Assembly: GCF_003207895.1 (NCBI RefSeq)
Contig: NZ_NKUB01000006.1
Span: 1 to 64,000, forward strand
Reading direction: 5' to 3'
Source of the DNA: Komagataeibacter swingsii
GTDB taxonomy: Bacteria > Pseudomonadota > Alphaproteobacteria > Acetobacterales > Acetobacteraceae
Length of the DNA: 64,000 bases
Each line of letters starts with the position of its first letter. The stretch's first letter is position 1. Shown here one piece after another: positions 1-6,844 of this stretch. Below the pieces are notes generated by a model that had not been told where the DNA came from, ran no database searches, and worked only from the letters and a program-made list of their open reading frames with translations. Position numbers and translations under genes: made by a program.

Positions 1-332
1 GGGGCCACCATGACAGGTATGAACGATGTCCCGCCTTTGGCCTGCGCTTTGGCCCGAGCCTCTCGCCGCCAGCGAAACACCAGACTTGGATGGATCCCAT
101 ACTGTGCAGCCACCTCCCTTATTGGGCGTCGGCTCTCGTAGGACGCGATGACCACTCGCGCGCGAAATTCAGGGGCGTGCCAGCGGCGGCGATCCGAAAC
201 GATCTCGATCCGCGAGGCGTCCGCCAGCCTGTCCCGCTCGCCTGTCTCTCTACCGCTCCTTTGGAGCCTCTCTGCGGTACTACCTGCGACACTCGCAGGT
301 AGTACCGCGTCCCTATCTCTTAAATCGCTCAT
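1..332 (-). mobile_element. IS66-family TnpA-like protein, 3' end cut by window edge
   Basis: Read on the minus strand from an ATG at 330-332, the frame stays open to the window edge (about 110 residues). It contains the helix-turn-helix signature RRRWHAPEFRARVV, then EVAAQYGIHPSLVFRWRRE, then TSFIPVMVA. This arrangement is typical of the small DNA-binding accessory ORF (TnpA/OrfA) of IS66-type elements. The ORF is encoded by the insertion sequence and would help the transposase recognise its ends. Its start lies a few bases from a truncated relaxase fragment, so the element probably inserted into, or recombined with, conjugative DNA. The family assignment is by motif memory; the partner ORFs would lie before position 1. 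Confidence 0.75.
274..308. repeat. Perfect 16-bp inverted repeat with 3-nt loop
   Basis: Positions 274-289 and 293-308 are exact reverse complements separated by the three bases at 290-292. The hairpin lies inside the 5' part of the TnpA-like ORF. A perfect 16-bp stem in coding DNA is unusual. It could hide or regulate translation of the tnpA message, or be a recombination or binding site. What is seen is the palindrome; its role is not known. Confidence 0.85.
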
Positions 333-345
333 GCTTCATAGCTGA

Positions 346-744
346 ACCAGACCAGAAGTATTCAGCAAGGCGTCAGTCGCCGGGAGCTTACTGCTGATCG
401 AACGGGGTGACGCATGGCGCGACAGGGAAGGGAATGTGCGCTTCCGCAAGGGGCTGCTGGCGACGCTGGAACGGCGGGAACTGGACCGTGATGGCCAGGA
501 GCTGGGGGCATCACGCGGCACGTCATACCGCGTGATGGCAGACGGGGAGAAAATGCGCGGCACGCTGAAGGAGAAGGTCCGGCTGGCCAGCAGAGCCTAC
601 GGGCTGGTCGAAAATGCCCAAGAGTTTGTGCTGGTGCCCTGGAAGCCTGTCATCGAGAACCGGATAGGGCAGGAGATTGCCGGTGTCATGCGCGGAGGTG
701 CCCTGGACTGGCAACTCGGGCGGCAGCGGGGGCTGGGATTGTGA
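346..744 (+). pseudogene. C-terminal remnant of a DUF3363 (VirD2-like) relaxase
   Basis: An open frame from the stop at 343-345 to the TGA at 742-744 encodes SVAGSLLLIERGDAWRDREG, later GASRGTSYRVMADGEKMRG, VLVPWKPVIENRIGQEIAGV and ends RGGALDWQLGRQRGLGL. This matches the C-terminal DUF3363 domain of relaxases carried by alphaproteobacterial trb-type ICEs. The catalytic N-terminal part and the start codon are missing, so it cannot nick DNA. It is a fragment of roughly 130 residues where the full protein usually has several hundred. The break lies next to the TnpA-like ORF. Confidence 0.8.
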
Positions 745-777
745 CGATACGTAATCCTACATTGAATTTGTGCAGGA

Positions 778-1266
778 TTATTTGATTGAGAAATTCAATT
801 CCCTGTAGAGGATGAAATCATTAATGCACGTTACGCCAAATGTCTTGCATATATCGGGTATTTTTCGGCGCGAGCGTGTTGCGCTTGGTTTGGAACCCTC
901 TTTTGTGACGACGATGCGATCTGGTTTGACCATAGCTGCGGCAATAAGAAACGGGTCGCGGCCGATCTGTTCCATCTCAACGTCATCCAGATCAGGTGCA
1001 TATCCGAGAGCTAATACACGCTGCACAGTGGCGCGATCAGGGCTTTCCTCAAGAACTAAAGCCTCCTTTACGTCCGCCCGTTTTAGCCATTCAGCGAGCG
1101 GACCGTTCGAAGGAGTGACTTCATTATAGATTTCCAGGGGTATTTTCACGCAGTTCTGGCTTCCCATTTCCAGAAGCCATTCCCAGAACTGAGGAATTCG
1201 GTCGATCGGATAGTAGTCTCCGTGAGCACGAATCAGAACGTTTGCGTCGAGCAGATAGAGCGTCAT
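778..1266 (-). CDS. PIN-domain protein, DUF4411 family
   Basis: This 162-residue protein begins MTLYLLDANVLIRAH, the first acidic strand of a PIN nuclease domain (Asp8), and contains RDPFLIAAAMV and RIVVTKEG, which carry the later acidic positions. It ends near INDFILYRELNFSIK. DUF4411 proteins are PIN-fold and are presumed RNases in toxin-antitoxin-like modules. Its ATG overlaps the stop of the upstream HTH/ImmA-like gene by four bases (ATGA), so the two are translationally coupled. DUF4411 is often found with this type of HTH-peptidase partner. Toxic activity is inferred and not shown. Confidence 0.85.
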   Translation of the reverse strand: MTLYLLDANVLIRAHGDYYPIDRIPQFWEWLLEMGSQNCVKIPLEIYNEVTPSNGPLAEWLKRADVKEALVLEESPDRATVQRVLALGYAPDLDDVEMEQIGRDPFLIAAAMVKPDRIVVTKEGSKPSATRSRRKIPDICKTFGVTCINDFILYRELNFSIK

Positions 1267-2471
1267 GCAGCGAAGCTTCGCTCTTGAAGAAGGGTGTCGA
1301 CAGACGTCGGACGCACGCCCAGAATCTTCGCAGCTCTTGTGTGGGTCAGTGTTTCACCCTGGAGCGCACGACGAACCACATTCAAAAGGCTTGTTCCCAG
1401 GCGATGGCGACGAACCATGTAATACGAAGGACCACTACCAGTTGATTTCGACGTCCGTTGCTTCTGTTCCCGCCAACGTGCGGCGAATACCTGAAACACA
1501 GCTGCCGCAAGTTCATCGGAAATCTTGCCCGTGCTCGCGAGACGGTAGGTGACCACCGCCTGACTGACATTCCATGTCTGGGCGATATGGGTGGTAGCCG
1601 TGATAACTTCCGCTACATCGGCGTTATTCAGATCGGGGAGGAGCGGGTCGGTTTCTCGCGGCAGGAGAAACTCCCCCGCAACCTTGTTGCAGAACCGCTC
1701 GATCGCGTTTTCAGATACGCTTCCAAGTGGTCCGCTGATACCGCTTTCACCGATCCAGAGATGTGCGAGTTCGTGCATCAGCGTGAAGGCGCGAGCAGGA
1801 GCCGCGTCATTGTCGTTGATGACGACAAAAGGTGCGACGTCGTCCGCCAGGGCGAACCCACGAAAGATGTTCTCACCGATATCGGAATGATGAGAACCAA
1901 GATCGCCCAGCAGAAGGACATAAATCCCCGTCTTTTCCGCTGCCGCGCGGAGCAACGTGAATAGTGCTACCGGATCTTTCGCCGCCCGCTGCTCATCTAC
2001 AGTGACGGCCAGTGCAGCCCGGATCGAAGAGACGACTGGCTGGGAGCCTCTTTTCATGGTCGCCGATCCAACGAATGGGAGGCGTAGCTCTTCGTCCTCG
2101 TCTTCCAGCACTTCTCGGAGGAGTTGTTGGCGGGCTTTTACGTCCCGAACCAGAGCGTCGAGCAACGCATTCTCTCGAACCGATCCGCGACTCCCGGCGA
2201 TTGTACGAAAATCTTCGCCACGTTCTCCGCGCTGTGGAGGATGGGGAAGGTAGAACGATACCAGCGGACGCCGATATGCCGCAGCCGCTTTCTGGAGAAG
2301 TGTCTCAGTCAGGGGGCGCTCGCCCATTTCGATTGCGCGCAGTTTCTCGACGGCTGTCAGCTTCGCGCTGTCCTTCAGCGCAAGCTTTTCCGCTGCCTCC
2401 TCAAGGGATAGCCCTGCGGTCTCCCGCGCCCAGGTCATCATCCCAGGATTGATTTGCACGGTGTGGGCCAT
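1263..2471 (-). CDS. XRE-type regulator fused to ImmA/IrrE-like metallopeptidase
   Basis: The 402-residue protein has an N-terminal XRE-like helix-turn-helix (about residues 10-70, MMTWARETAGLSLEEAAEKL). A zinc-peptidase domain follows, with HELAH at 233-237 in FTLMHELAHLWIGE and a downstream acidic helix, ENAIERFCNKVAGEFLLP. The C-terminal 45 residues (GETLTHTRAAKILGVRPTSV) look like a second helix-turn-helix. This is the long COG2856 type. By analogy with ImmA and IrrE it may cleave or sequester a repressor. It is the first gene of a two-gene unit with the downstream PIN protein, and is probably the antitoxin or sensor. Confidence 0.85.
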   Translation of the reverse strand: MAHTVQINPGMMTWARETAGLSLEEAAEKLALKDSAKLTAVEKLRAIEMGERPLTETLLQKAAAAYRRPLVSFYLPHPPQRGERGEDFRTIAGSRGSVRENALLDALVRDVKARQQLLREVLEDEDEELRLPFVGSATMKRGSQPVVSSIRAALAVTVDEQRAAKDPVALFTLLRAAAEKTGIYVLLLGDLGSHHSDIGENIFRGFALADDVAPFVVINDNDAAPARAFTLMHELAHLWIGESGISGPLGSVSENAIERFCNKVAGEFLLPRETDPLLPDLNNADVAEVITATTHIAQTWNVSQAVVTYRLASTGKISDELAAAVFQVFAARWREQKQRTSKSTGSGPSYYMVRRHRLGTSLLNVVRRALQGETLTHTRAAKILGVRPTSVDTLLQERSFAA

Positions 2472-2579
2472 TGACTCTCAAAAATTATGCCGTCTGTTGT
2501 GACTGGATGATCGTACCTTGTGCGGAGATTACTGCCAAGCGGTGAATGCGTGCGATGCCGGCTGCCGCTCTCATGTGAG

Positions 2580-2831
2580 CTAATGGTTCATCTTGGATGC
2601 GTCGTCCAGAGCGGCAAGGATGACGTTTCCATTGATCCCGATGGCGGTCGTGATGTCGAGAAATTCGATCACATCGATCCGACGCTCGCCGGTTTCGTAT
2701 TTCGCAACGTAAGACTGCGGCTTGCCGAGCCGCTCCGCCAGCGTAGCCTGGGTCAGCCCCCTGCCGCGCCTTGCTGCGATCAGCAGTTCCATGAGACGGT
2801 GCTGTCGCGGAGAGCGCAGCGATTTCGGCAT
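2580..2831 (-). CDS. XRE-family helix-turn-helix regulator
   Basis: This 83-residue protein is almost entirely one Cro/C1-type helix-turn-helix. Recognition region: LTQATLAERLGKPQSYVAKYETGERRIDVIEFLDI. It is divergent from the DUF2285 gene at 2936, and a 21-bp palindrome lies between them, so it probably represses both promoters. XRE regulators next to DUF2285 genes upstream of traG are common in alphaproteobacterial conjugative elements, which fits the traG/trbE fragments just downstream. The length is normal for a stand-alone regulator and no damage is visible. Confidence 0.85.
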   Translation of the reverse strand: MPKSLRSPRQHRLMELLIAARRGRGLTQATLAERLGKPQSYVAKYETGERRIDVIEFLDITTAIGINGNVILAALDDASKMNH

Positions 2832-2868
2832 AGGGTGCGGTTCCGGTTGAAACTGAGGAACCGTCCCA

Positions 2869-2889
2869 ATAATCCCGTATCGGGATTAT
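2869..2889. promoter_or_regulatory. Palindromic operator candidate between divergent genes
   Basis: ATAATCCCG (2869-2877) and CGGGATTAT (2881-2889) form a perfect 9-bp inverted repeat around TAT. It sits between the start of the XRE gene (2831, minus) and the DUF2285 gene (2936, plus), as expected for an XRE dimer site. A further half-site-like GGATAT lies at 2899-2904. The function is inferred from position and symmetry. Confidence 0.6.
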
Positions 2890-2935
2890 CCCATTTCAGG
2901 ATATGATCTGCGGACCTGAAGGAAAGGGCAGGATC

Positions 2936-3226
2936 ATGACGTCCCAACCCGAGAACGGAGCCGTTCCAGCCGATGAGGCACCGGACTGCCCACTGCTGAC
3001 GGCGTACGACCATCTCCATCATGTCACCTATCTCCGCCTCCTCGACGCCGAGGAAGCAGGCGCCGACTGGTGCGAGGTCGCGCGGATCGTACTCGGCCGC
3101 GATCCGGCAGCCGACAGGGGCGGCGCGCGGCGATGCTGGGACTCGCATATGGCGCGGGCGCGCTGGATGCGTGACACCGGTTATCGCCAACTCCTGACCA
3201 TTCCCGGCGGAAAGACGCCGCATTGA
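2936..3226 (+). CDS. DUF2285 domain protein of an integrative conjugative element
   Basis: The 96-residue protein contains HHVTYLRLLDAEEAGADWCE, then ARIVLGRDP, then SHMARARWMRDTGYRQLL, which is the DUF2285 pattern (a small DNA-binding-like domain). The start at 2936 is preferred over an in-frame codon at 2903 because GGAAAGG lies at the right distance upstream. DUF2285 genes are carried by alphaproteobacterial ICEs close to traG. Here the gene is intact although the transfer genes next to it are broken. The molecular role is unknown; a transcription or excision regulator is a guess. Confidence 0.75.
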   Translation: MTSQPENGAVPADEAPDCPLLTAYDHLHHVTYLRLLDAEEAGADWCEVARIVLGRDPAADRGGARRCWDSHMARARWMRDTGYRQLLTIPGGKTPH

Positions 3227-3357
3227 ACGCTCCCTCCGATTTCTTACACAAAGACCGCCGATTGCCGCACGGCTCCTGAATTACCTTGCCCCGCGCGTGG
3301 TTATTCCTCCTGACGGACGGATCATCATCCTGTCACGGAGGTCTTCATGTCCGCGTC

Positions 3358-3429
3358 ACCGCCGGTTTCCGGAATCGCTTCGGGCGGGTGCTGCTGTTCG
3401 ATCCCACCAATCCGGCCTCGTCGGCCTAT
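3358..3429 (+). pseudogene. traG: traG (type IV coupling protein) internal fragment
   Basis: Only about 24 residues remain (TAGFRNRFGRVLLFDPTN followed by PASSAY). They match the stretch after Walker A in TraG/VirD4 coupling proteins, where GRVLLFDPTNP is highly conserved. The frame then runs straight into trbE-like sequence in a different frame. Everything from the rest of traG through trbB, trbC, trbD and most of trbE is therefore missing. No start codon belongs to this piece. The match is short but specific. Confidence 0.65.
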
Positions 3430-3436
3430 AGGTGGT

Positions 3437-3925
3437 ACCGACGTTGTGGTGTTCGAGACCGAAGGGCTGATCGGGTCCGGCGCGGCGTCTTCCGTTCTGT
3501 CCTATCTGTTCCATCGTATTGAGGGGAGGCTGGACGGACGGCCGACCCTGCTGGTGATCGACGAAGGCTGGCTGGTGCTGGATGACGGCGACTTCGCGGG
3601 TCAGCTCCGGGAGTGGCTGAAAACTCTGCGCAAGAAAAATGCGTCGGTGATTTTCGCGACCCAATCCCTGTCGGACATTGCCAATTCCCGCATTGCGCCG
3701 GCCGTGGTGGAAAGCTGCCCGACGCGGATATTCCTGCCCAACGAAAGGGCCATCGAGCCCCAGATCATGGCGCTCTATCGCGATTTCGGCCTGAACGACC
3801 GGCAGATTGCCATTATCGCCCGAGCGGCGTCGAAGCGGGAATATTACTGCCAGACCCAGCGAGGAAACCGCCTGTTCGAGCTTGGGCTTGGTCCCGTCGC
3901 ACTCGGCCTCTGCGCTGCCTCCAGT
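3437..3925 (+). pseudogene. trbE: trbE (VirB4-like ATPase) C-terminal fragment
   Basis: In frame 2 the sequence reads DVVVFETEGLIGSG, then the Walker B strand TLLVIDEGWLVLDD, then TLRKKNASVIFATQSLSDIA, PTRIFLPNERA and GNRLFELGLGPVAL. This is the C-terminal third of TrbE, the VirB4-type ATPase of trb mating-pair apparatuses. About 163 residues survive of a protein that normally exceeds 800. It starts at the deletion junction with traG. After LCAASS at about 3925 the family match stops, and an unrelated tail runs to a TGA at 3989-3991. Non-functional. Confidence 0.85.
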
Positions 3926-4022
3926 AGCCAAATGCAGCCCTGCCTAACGGTTTTGCGATCTCCTGCTACGCTTTTCCTTACAGTATCCTGACGACAGGTA
4001 GGTGTGGGAAAGGGGAAGCCAC

Positions 4023-4535
4023 ATGGCTCAGACATGGGGAGATTTTCAGGCGGTTGTCCAGCTGTCGGCTGGCCTGAATGTGGCGATCCTCAGTTTTGTG
4101 GATATCAGTCTGCCTGCCATAAAAGAGCGACGGCGCGTATTTGCCAAGGCACAGCAGGAACTGGACATGCATCGTTCCGCCCCCAGCAAGCTGACCAGCG
4201 CGGCACAACTGGAACATGATTGCCAGGTGGATGAAATGAACCAAAAGCTGTATATGTTGTGGAAGGAGTCATCCGCTTTTAGCAACGAAGAAGATTCCCT
4301 CATCCATTCTACCGGTATTCTTGGTTTCTTTGGTGCGGTGCTCAGTATGTTCCTGTTGTGGTATTCAGCGGAATACTATGATGTTGTCATTGGCATGACG
4401 GGAAAAATGATTATTTCCCTGTCATTTTGTTCCCTGGTCGGGGCATTTATCATCAACTTCATGACAGCATCACAGGCTAGCGTCTTTACTAAAAAGTGTA
4501 ACGCGATCCGGCAGGAAATGCGTCAGACCCTTTAG
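4023..4535 (+). CDS. Hypothetical membrane protein with two C-terminal TM helices
   Basis: I do not recognise this 170-residue protein. The start at 4023 is chosen because AGGGGAAG lies at good spacing before that ATG; an in-frame codon at 4002 lacks this. The N-terminal half is charged and helical (residues 30-90, KERRRVFAKAQQEL). Two hydrophobic helices follow at about 95-116 and 128-149, then a short basic tail. The codon use and lower GC differ from the core genes nearby. It lies just after the conjugative scar and just before an inverted-repeat element, so it may be cargo of the former mobile element. Confidence 0.7.
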   Translation: MAQTWGDFQAVVQLSAGLNVAILSFVDISLPAIKERRRVFAKAQQELDMHRSAPSKLTSAAQLEHDCQVDEMNQKLYMLWKESSAFSNEEDSLIHSTGILGFFGAVLSMFLLWYSAEYYDVVIGMTGKMIISLSFCSLVGAFIINFMTASQASVFTKKCNAIRQEMRQTL

Positions 4536-4644
4536 CAGCCTGTCGGGTTGGCCATTTTGAGGGTCATAAGGCGGAGGCTAACCTGGCTTATGCTGCGTGA
4601 AGCCGTGCCATTCTTTTGCAGTTGTACCCCAACCCGACAGGCTG
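4536..4644. repeat. 109-bp element bounded by perfect 16-bp inverted repeats
   Basis: CAGCCTGTCGGGTTGG (4536-4551) and its exact reverse complement (4629-4644) bound an interior without an ORF. It directly abuts the stop of the membrane-protein gene. The size and termini resemble a MITE or the fused ends of a deleted insertion sequence. I cannot name a parent element. Confidence 0.7.
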
Positions 4645-4651
4645 TTAGAGA

Positions 4652-4806
4652 CTGTTTGAAAAGTCAGCTCATGATAGTGCTTTAAAATTAAAGGAAGTTT
4701 TTGGTGAAGCTTTTTGCAAAAGCTTCGAAAGAACGCCGCCTTTTTGAGAAAAAGGCGACACCTAAAAATTTTTATTGTTTTTTATCAATGGGTTGTTTTC
4801 AAACAG
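4652..4806. repeat. 155-bp segment bounded by 11-bp inverted repeats
   Basis: CTGTTTGAAAA (4652-4662) is matched by TTTTCAAACAG (4796-4806). The segment encloses the dispersed two-hairpin repeat copy at 4691-4778. The outer arms look like transposon termini, but no transposase is present. It may be a mobile-element remnant or an outer stem that extends the repeat's secondary structure. Confidence 0.55.
4691..4778 (+). repeat. Dispersed two-hairpin repeat, copy A
   Basis: The unit begins AAGGAAGTTTTTGGTG. It has a first hairpin of 9-bp arms at 4706-4714 and 4718-4726 and a second of 9-bp arms at 4737-4745 and 4749-4757. It ends with ACACCTAAAAATTTTTATTG, which pairs with the beginning. It lies 32 bp past the stop of the minus-strand tetR gene, so it reads as a terminator-like structure for that gene. 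The same unit recurs seven more times in the window. Confidence 0.85.
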
Positions 4807-4810
4807 CTTC

Positions 4811-5503
4811 TTAGGGGCCTGCCGTGCAGTCCTGCTGGAAGCCTACCAGGAAAATCCGTACTGCATGGTGAAAGCGCGGGTACATGTTCTCTTCAATCCA
4901 TGACGATTCGGATGCGCAGGCCAAGCTCTGCAACATCAGGTCACCTATGGTCATGCCAAACAGCATGTTGCTGTACATATAAATGTCCTTCACCACATAA
5001 TGGTTCTGGCGGGCATAACGGTCCAGCCAGCTGGTCAGCACGTTTTCCTTGCCCCCTGCGCGCAGGCTGGTCAGGATCTGCCGGATGTCGGCCGATTCCT
5101 GTGATTCGGTAATCAGGGCGCGGATCAGGCTGATCCGGTCGGGCCGGAGAATGATCCGGCCAAGATTCATCAACAGTTCCGTCAGTTCATCCGTCGGGTT
5201 TTCACGGTAGTGGCATTTATCCGGCGTGACGTTGAACAACCGGCTGTTGATCAGGGCATGGAACAGGTCCTGCTTGGAATGGAACATCTGGTACAGCGTG
5301 CGCTTGGACATGGCGGAATGCTGCGCAACCTTGTCCATCGAGGCCGCGTGGTAGCCGCATTGCTGCAACACCTCGCTTGCGGCATCCAGAATCCGTTCCC
5401 GACGTTCGCATTCTTCCATTTCTGGCGGTCGGCCCGGTCCACGCCGGCGGCTGTCGCAATCGTGCGGCGCAGTCGCGGGGGCGTCATGTCCATTCTTGCT
5501 CAT
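4811..5503 (-). CDS. TetR/AcrR-family repressor of the adjacent RND pump
   Basis: The 230-residue regulator has a basic N-terminal tail (RRRGPGRPPEMEECERRERI), a TetR helix-turn-helix at about residues 35-80 (GYHAASMDKVAQHSAMSKRT, then LYQMFHSKQDLFHAL), and a C-terminal ligand and dimer domain of the AefR type. It is divergent from the three-gene RND efflux operon starting at 5696. A palindrome lies between them, the classic arrangement for an AcrR/MexR-like repressor that is released by pump substrates. The ligand is unknown. Intact and of normal length. Confidence 0.9.
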   Translation of the reverse strand: MSKNGHDAPATAPHDCDSRRRGPGRPPEMEECERRERILDAASEVLQQCGYHAASMDKVAQHSAMSKRTLYQMFHSKQDLFHALINSRLFNVTPDKCHYRENPTDELTELLMNLGRIILRPDRISLIRALITESQESADIRQILTSLRAGGKENVLTSWLDRYARQNHYVVKDIYMYSNMLFGMTIGDLMLQSLACASESSWIEENMYPRFHHAVRIFLVGFQQDCTAGP

Positions 5504-5581
5504 TCGTAATATGCTCCGACCGCTTTTGTGCGGGTGTCGTGCTTGACCGGCTTATGGAGACGATATAGTTTTCTATTCATT

Positions 5582-5612
5582 GAAAACCAAATGGTTTCGT
5601 TATTTGGCTTTC
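5582..5612. promoter_or_regulatory. TetR operator candidate upstream of the RND operon
   Basis: GAAAACCAAAT (5582-5592) and ATTTGGCTTTC (5602-5612) are reverse complements in 10 of 11 positions, separated by 9 bases. The site lies in the intergenic region between tetR and the adaptor gene and is markedly AT-rich. It fits a TetR-family dimer site controlling both directions; this is inferred. Confidence 0.55.
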
Positions 5613-5695
5613 TTATGGCGGCTATGTGCGGGAAACGGCACACCCGTGATTCAGAAACATTTTATATATAACGGCCTACAAGCCGGTTGGTGACC

Positions 5696-6838
5696 ATGAT
5701 GCATTACTCCCGTGTCGTAGCCCCGGCGGCTCTGATGCTTGCCCTGGCCGCATGCCAGCGGCATGCGGCTCCGCCCGCGCTTCCACCCCAGCCGGTCAAG
5801 GTCGTGACGCTCAGGGCGGAACCGGTGGAAATCCATACGATGCTGCCGGGGCGGACCGAAGCTTTTGAAATCGCGCAGGTCCGCCCGCAGGTCAGCGGCG
5901 TCATCCAGCAGCGCCTGTTTGTCGAAGGCACCGATGTGCAGGCAGGCCAGCAACTGTACCAGATCGACCCCCGTGTGTATCAGGCGGCAGTGGACAGCGC
6001 GCAGGGCCAGCTCCTGCACGCGCAGGGCAACGAGGTCACCGCCCACGCCAAGCTTAACCGCTATGGGCCATTGCTCAAGGCCCATGCCGTCAGCCAGCAG
6101 GACTATGATGACGCGCTGGCCGCCGAACGCGCGGCCCAGGGTGATGTCCTGACCGCCAGGGGACAACTGGAACGCGCAACCGTCGATCTGGGCTATACCC
6201 ACATGAATGCGCCGATCACCGGGCGCATCGGCCGCTCCATCCTGACCGTGGGGGCGCTGGTGACCGCCAACCAGACCAATAACGTCGCCATCGTGACCCG
6301 GCTTGACCCGATTTACGTGGATGTGAACCTGCCCGCGACCGAACTGCTGCGCTTCAAGCGCGAGCTGGCGCAGGGCCGGTTGACGCGTGCGGGCGACAAC
6401 GCCGCCGCCATCACCATTTCGCTGGAGGACGGCACGACGTACGAACATTCCGGCCGGATGGAATTTTCGGAAGTGAATGTTGACGAATCCACCGCCACGG
6501 TCGTGGTGCGGGCCGTCATGCCCAATCCCGAGCGCCTTCTGCTGCCGGGCATGTATGTCCATGCCCAACTGGCCGAGGGAACGGACCCCACCGCCCTGCT
6601 GGTGCCGCAGCAGGCGGTGCAGCGCAATTCCCATGGCGACCCGCAGGTATGGGTGGTTGACGCCGATAACAAGGTGAACCTGCGTCCCATCACCGTCGGC
6701 CAGGCCATTGGCACGAACTGGCTGGTGACGGACGGGCTGAAGGGTGGCGACCGCGTGGTGGTCGAGGGCCTGCAGAAGATCCATCCCGGCGATACCGTGG
6801 CCCCGGCGGATGCATCCGCCCCGTCCAAGGCAGGATAA
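5696..6838 (+). CDS. RND efflux periplasmic adaptor lipoprotein (AcrA/MexA type)
   Basis: This is the membrane-fusion subunit of a tripartite drug pump, bridging the inner-membrane RND transporter and the outer-membrane channel. The signal peptide ends in the lipobox LAAC (Cys20), so it is a lipoprotein. The lipoyl/barrel-sandwich half (VRPQVSGVIQQRLFVEGTDV), a coiled-coil hairpin (residues about 95-165) and the beta-barrel and C-terminal domains are all in order. The total of 380 residues is normal. An ATG at 5696 or 5699 is preferred; TTG and GTG codons lie just upstream. It is followed after 6 bp by the pump gene. Confidence 0.93.
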   Translation: MMHYSRVVAPAALMLALAACQRHAAPPALPPQPVKVVTLRAEPVEIHTMLPGRTEAFEIAQVRPQVSGVIQQRLFVEGTDVQAGQQLYQIDPRVYQAAVDSAQGQLLHAQGNEVTAHAKLNRYGPLLKAHAVSQQDYDDALAAERAAQGDVLTARGQLERATVDLGYTHMNAPITGRIGRSILTVGALVTANQTNNVAIVTRLDPIYVDVNLPATELLRFKRELAQGRLTRAGDNAAAITISLEDGTTYEHSGRMEFSEVNVDESTATVVVRAVMPNPERLLLPGMYVHAQLAEGTDPTALLVPQQAVQRNSHGDPQVWVVDADNKVNLRPITVGQAIGTNWLVTDGLKGGDRVVVEGLQKIHPGDTVAPADASAPSKAG

Positions 6839-6844
6839 GCCCCC

